A stretch of 64,000 nt of DNA from Neodiprion pinetum (taxonomy: Eukaryota; Arthropoda; Insecta; Hymenoptera; Diprionidae). Position 1 is the first letter of the stretch. The number at the start of each line of letters is the position of its first letter. This document shows, one piece after another, positions 55,972 through 61,900 of the stretch. Below the pieces are notes generated by a model. It saw nothing but the letters and a program-made list of their open reading frames with translations. It did not search any database and was not told the origin of the DNA. Position numbers and translations under genes: made by a program. The DNA lies in NCBI RefSeq assembly GCF_021155775.2, contig NC_060234.1:32175026-32239025 (forward strand), in the 5' to 3' direction.

Positions 55972-58900
55972 TCAATTAATACTGCGCAAATGTACTTGAT
56001 AACGCGAAAGTTGTTAAAAAGCTTGCATATTTCTAGATTAAATTTAACGACGTAATATCGCATTCTCTGTATTATAGTTGCCGCAGGTCGAGCAGGACGG
56101 CTTGGAAAACGGACGAAGATTTCGAGTTGAAAATGGCGATTCTCTTGGGGAAAAGGAAGAGGTGACTATTTAAATGATAAACTATGGTTTATAAGTGCAA
56201 ATCTCATTCGAATCCAGTACGAAAATTTCTGTTAAAATGAAAAAGGATAGAAAAGTTTGAACTGAAACTTCGATGAATACGCGGCAAATAACATATATGG
56301 TACGGTAATATCGTAGAGCAGCAACATATAACTGTGCCTATATTTTTTCGGATTCAAATAAGTTATGCAAAAAGTTCCAAGCCGTCTCCATCACGTCGTG
56401 GAGACGAAAAGTAAGTTTGACGAACTTTCCAGATGTTCGGATCGCCCAGTACGCCGGTACTCGAAAATCCGGAGAACCAGACACGATGGTACTTCAAGTA
56501 TTTTCTTGGAAAGCGTAAGTACTAAATTGCAAGATCCTGCACGTACATTAAGAAGTCCTGTACAGTATTCTGCGGATATACGTAGTCAGAATGTCTGCGA
56601 CACGATCATCACGGTCTTCAACACACGCTTGGGTTTATTGCACCTGCGAATAAGTACCGAAAAGGCAGAGGAATCGTGAAGTAAAATAAAAAAAGAAGAT
56701 GTCTGCAGAAACCGTTGGGGAAAACGGGGCTGTGCGATATCGTAACTTTTTCGGGACTCTAATCAAGCTTTTGTTTTTCAAAGTTCACCAGAATTACGTC
56801 GGGTCGGATCAAGAAAGAAGTCCCATCTTTCTCTCTGTTGTCCTCAGCGAAGGAGCCGGAGATCGCTGCGTTCCACATTACAGAGCCATTCTGTGGCGGC
56901 GAACAGTGAGCTTTTTCTGCGTTTCGCATATATATCTGTATATACATGCATATACATGTATGTGTATATATGCGCAGTTAGCTGATTAGACCTTATTTTT
57001 TCGGGTAAATACGACATTCGTTTCAGGGAGCGCAAAAAATATCCCTACCTTACATGGCAAACAAACCTATGACGGTGAAGCAAATTTTGAGGTCAGTAAA
57101 CTTAACCAATCTATCGTAATACGTCCATCACATTACATATGCATTATACAATATGCATGTATATTCCGTGATTCTTGTTGTACTGATGTAACATATGACT
57201 TCAGCAATTTTCCTGGGATGGACAGACTGGACAAAGGACCACGTGAGATATTTTCTCCGGACATACAAAAGGTGAGTTATCAATCAAGGTCTCATCCCAC
57301 AGTCTCTATGTTTCACGGGATTCCTTTCAGTGGGCCGAAATGCATGCTGGAGACGCTTGCCGCTTCGATAGTATGTAGTGTCAAGTCATTCCGTGTCGAA
57401 TGGCTTTGGAAAACTCGGGCCCAAAAGTACTGGCGCAAATAATTAGTGGATAATTGTTCGGTTTGAGCAAATTGAGCTAGAGGTCCCTAGGAAGAAGGTG
57501 AAGAGAAGACGTGTTTTCCATGTAGAATATGAAATAATAGATTTTTATCCCAAAGCCTTTCATTGACTAATATTAAATCCGTGAAAAGTTTTTCGATGTA
57601 TGTAAGCTTGGTTCTCAGTCGTATGATAAAACTGCAGTTGACGCTGAATACAAGTAGGGGATATCTTGTTTACACCGCGTAACTTTCCGGCTTAAATTAC
57701 CATTTGCGACTGACTTCACTCCAGGCATAATGGTAACTAGGTGCAAGCCTTTTTACGAGCTCGTTCACCGAGAGAACGTCTCTATTAAATTTTTTTTATC
57801 TTTGCCGTGATACAGAAAAAGCAGCATTCATATTTCATCCAAACTGAACACATTTTTCATTTCGCTACCGTATTTTCCACCCTCTTCATTCTGTTCCAAT
57901 GGTCCTTCAGTTTTCACCTTCTGGTTATAATTTCTTTCTCCAACCTCTTACGAGCATTGATTTTCCTTTTCATGATTCAGTTGTAGTTTTGTTCGGTCGA
58001 GACACCCTGCACTCGTTTGCTGCGGTATTCAGAACGAGTTTCTTTCTTTACTTCCCAGGATCTTTTACTGTTGGAGGAACAAGAAGGTTCTGTGAATTTC
58101 AAATTCGGCGTTGTCTATGCCAAGGAGGGTCAGACAACAGACGATGAGATGCTGTCTAACGGTGAGTAAAGAAATTCGTCCCAACCTGACCTCAACAGCC
58201 TTCGGCCATGTATGTAATGTCGCGCCATAAGTGATGAGTAAGGTCTTGTCTGCATTCCCTCACGGTAAAAACCCTCAACTTTAGTGTAAATTCGTACCCT
58301 CAACTCATAGATAATACTAAATCCCCGTAAGAAGAAAGTTGAGGGTACGAATTTACACCCAAGTCGAGGGTTTTTTTCCGTGATGATTCTCCCAGGCAAG
58401 AAAAACGAGATTCGACGCCTATCTGTGCGTAAAATGGATTTTACTATCATGCCAAGTTGTCGAGGTGGCATCCTATCGTCTTGTACACCGAGTGAGGTAG
58501 ATTCTGCCGTGAAACGGCGAGATCTTCTTACAAGCGTGGAATTTAAGCTGTCAGTGTCAGAGTCAGCCTCGCCAGATGTACGCTATCGAAGGCTTCACTG
58601 CGGTATTGCCAAATCTCTCTATCCTGTTTCAGAAAAAGGAAGCCACGATTTTCACCGATTCTTAGATCTACTTGGCGAAAGGATTCGACTGAAAGGCTGG
58701 GACAAGTATAGGGGTGGTCTGGATGTTAAAGGTACTACATTTGCTTTGGGCTTCATATAAAATAGCTCACTTTACTGAATTATTATAATATCTGTGATAC
58801 GTAAGGAACGATACGCAATCGATGCCATCGTGTTCGGTGAAAAGAAGGGTGTGCGCACGAGGGTGTGAGGAATTTGCCTACATCGCGTTGCCCGGTCTTT

Positions 58901-61900
58901 TGTTTCGAAACTTTTTCACTCGAACTTTTTTATGATCGGTATTTGAAGAAGATGCGCGCCAATGTGGACAGTCAGGTGAAAAAAGTTATGAAAGGAAAAA
59001 GTGTTCGCCATTATCTTTTTTCTGAGTCAATCGTCGAATAAATTTTCTTTGACTTGTCTTTAGTTCATATCTTATCGATTCCCTGTGTACTTTTCAATAT
59101 TTCTAAAGTCACCCTGCTAAACTATTGTTTCAGTAAGCTATACCACAGTGAACTCGATCATCCTTCCGTCAAATATCCCGTAGGCGTAATTGTACCTTAA
59201 ACGAGAAGCGAAATTTGAGCTTCGAATTTCCTCACGAATATTACGTGATATGGAATGAAATGCGATTAATGAAAAACGAGTGATCTCACTCTTGTATATG
59301 CCGCCAGGTGACATGACGGGCAAGGAAAGTGTGTACACTGTCTATGCGGGACATGAAGTCATGTTTCACGTAAGCACCATGCTCCCGCACTCCAAGGACA
59401 ATCCTCAACAACTCGAACGTAAACGGCACATCGGAAATGACATAGTCAACGTTATTTTTACCGATGATCCAACCGCACTTGACTCGTTTAATCCAAACTG
59501 CATCAAAAGCCAGTTCACCCGTAAGTTTCGCGTAGAAATACAGATATACGTACGAATCGGTTGAGTGCAGTGTTGATATAAAAACCTTTTACACTGTACG
59601 AAAGCAGATCGGTAGCTACGGTGATAATTTTACCGTGAAAGAAACTCTTCAATTTTCAGACGTATTCGCAATAGTGAGCAGCGACAGCAGCGGATGGAGA
59701 GTCGCGGTTTACTGCGACGAATGCGTACCTCTTTTTGGACCTAGTTTACCCTGCCCTCCAGTCTTCAACGACCCGCACACCTTCAGGGAGTTCCTCTTGG
59801 TGAAGCTTATCAACGGGGAAAAGGCGACGTTCAACACTCCCACGTTCTCTCAAAAGAGAGAAAGGACTCTGGACATGTTAATCAGGGACCTCTACCAGGA
59901 ACACGTGCAGGACACCAAGGGCAGCGTAAGTAGGCCACGCGGTGATTTTTGTTCTCATCGTTCGTCATCATTCGTCGAAAAAACGATGATCCGTCCCCTT
60001 CAATTTGTCTTTACCCATTCCCAATTGTTTCAGAATATGCTGAACCGACGCGCCCTTTCCGACGTCGTCGAGGCGCCGGGACGACGGCGTGAAGAGACAC
60101 GTGCCGTCGAAATGGTTCGCGTAGGACAGGCTTACAAACTCGAAGCCATAGTCAGAGGCCTCGCACCAACGTCAATGGCCACGGCTGGTCCCTTCAAGCC
60201 GAGTCCTTGGGAACCCCTTTGCGTGTACCCGGATTTTCCGCAGGATATCATCTGCGGAGATTCATGGTCGCAGAAGAACCGAATGGTTCTGTCAACCGAA
60301 TTCGGGACGTTTCTCATAGAAGGTAAGCGAGTAAGCAGTTTACTTCCGACCGAGTAGTCACACGTGTTTCTGGAACTGGAACTAACTATGAGCTGTTCTC
60401 GCGCTGTACTCGACGGACCTCACCCACCACCATATGGCATGTTTAATAATAATTAATCAGGACAATTAACGACTTGCTACTAAGTTCTCGTTAAGAAAAT
60501 ACACGAGCGCTCACCACTAGCAGCTCCACTGACTTATAATCACGCGTGGTAGCTTACCTCGTTCTCATTGTAAATTGTAAATAGTATTAAACTTCGAAAC
60601 CTAAGTTTGGATGTTCGGATGTTCGGATGTTCAGAAAGTGACGTCACCCAAATTTTTTTTTCTCTTGACGTCATCGATCTATAGTGATCGTCACGACGAA
60701 AGTCAGTTAGCCGAATTTCTCAGTCTGGAACGAACCGCGCAGTAGAGCGGACGGTTGAGAATCGCGCTCCGCAGATTTCGAGTAACGGGTTCTCTACCTC
60801 CTGGATCCTGCGCTTCAGGCCGCTTCCTGGGGCAACTCGAGTTTCAGGACAAGCGCTCCGTAGTTTTTACGCTCCAGGTCCGCTACCTGGTGAAACTCGA
60901 CTTCCAGGACAAGCGCTGCGTAATTCTGGCCTTCCAGATCCTTGAACTGGTGACTTTCGACCTTCAGGACTAATTTTCCGTAGATTTGGCTATCGAGGTC
61001 CTCCACCTGGTGGACCTCGATCCCCAGGACAAGCGCTCCGTGGTTTCGGCTGTCCAGATCCTTAACCTGGTGGATCTCGACCTCCAGGACAAGCGCTCCG
61101 TGGTTTTGGCTGTCCAGGTCCTTGACGTGGTGACTTTTGACTTTCAGGACTAATTTTCAAGTTTACAAGTTTGATTATTGAAAACGTCATGTTTTGTACT
61201 GTCAAACCAATATACATGCTTCAGATCACATTTTAAATCCGAAAAAAACCGAACGACCGAGATCAAGAAATTGCGATTGGTGAGTAGTTGGCATAGTATA
61301 CATAGGAATACACGACAATAACGTCGTTCATTTAGAGCTAAAATTGCTGTGCGTAGTGTTTTAAATCTGTCAGCACTTAGCTGATTGTTCTGTGGTATTT
61401 TTTGACAAAATTTACTGTCATAAAATCACAATGCGTTATACTTACATCCATACGTAAACGTGATTTGTAGCATTATATAAAAAAAATCTTACGGGCAGAT
61501 TCGGTTTGCGTCACATGCACAAAGACAGTGTTCATTCTGTATACTGTGAAGCAAATACCAGAATTTTTTGGGGAGTCATCGTGCCCCAGTCTCCCCTACA
61601 ACTATGTCATCTGGTAAAACACTGACAACAAGTGAGCGAGTGCACGAGCACAAGAACCAGTTACGCTAGGCATCCGACCCCGAGCGAGCTTTAGCGAGCG
61701 AAGGTTTCAAAGCTAGTTGTAAATGAAGTTTCATAGTTCATAACTTCCCCGTGTAACTGAATCGTTCATCGAAATGAACCATGTAATGAGCAAACCCTGG
61801 GAAACAGCCTACGGCATACGCACTTGGCGACAGCGCCTGCGTAATCGAAGTTCTAACCTTGGCGATGATAGAGAAATTCTTTATTCTCATTATTTTTCAA

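Larger units (their letters stand above)
43641..56077 (+). other. GARNL3 intron 2, 12.4 kb
   Basis: Starts GTAAGG and ends ATTATAG (or CCGCAG nine bases later). Holds the TIR element 45152-45796, the inverted repeat 48272-48406, a degenerate AAT/AAC-rich stretch near 51025-51100 and the TA repeat at 55925. Open frames at 53168-53521 and elsewhere do not resemble known proteins, and no exon fitting the protein is missing between exons 2 and 3. Confidence 0.75.

Noticed and set aside
55858..56063. Frames with Tyr-Ile repeats on both strands
   Set aside because: Translation of the TA microsatellite.
56365..57035. Other open frames around exons 4 and 5
   Set aside because: They do not match the protein family, while the chosen frames join in phase to the conserved protein.
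58380..58760. 126-codon + frame running through intron 8 into exon 9
   Set aside because: Only the part after 58633 matches the GARNL3 family, and a good acceptor stands there. The upstream openness is chance.
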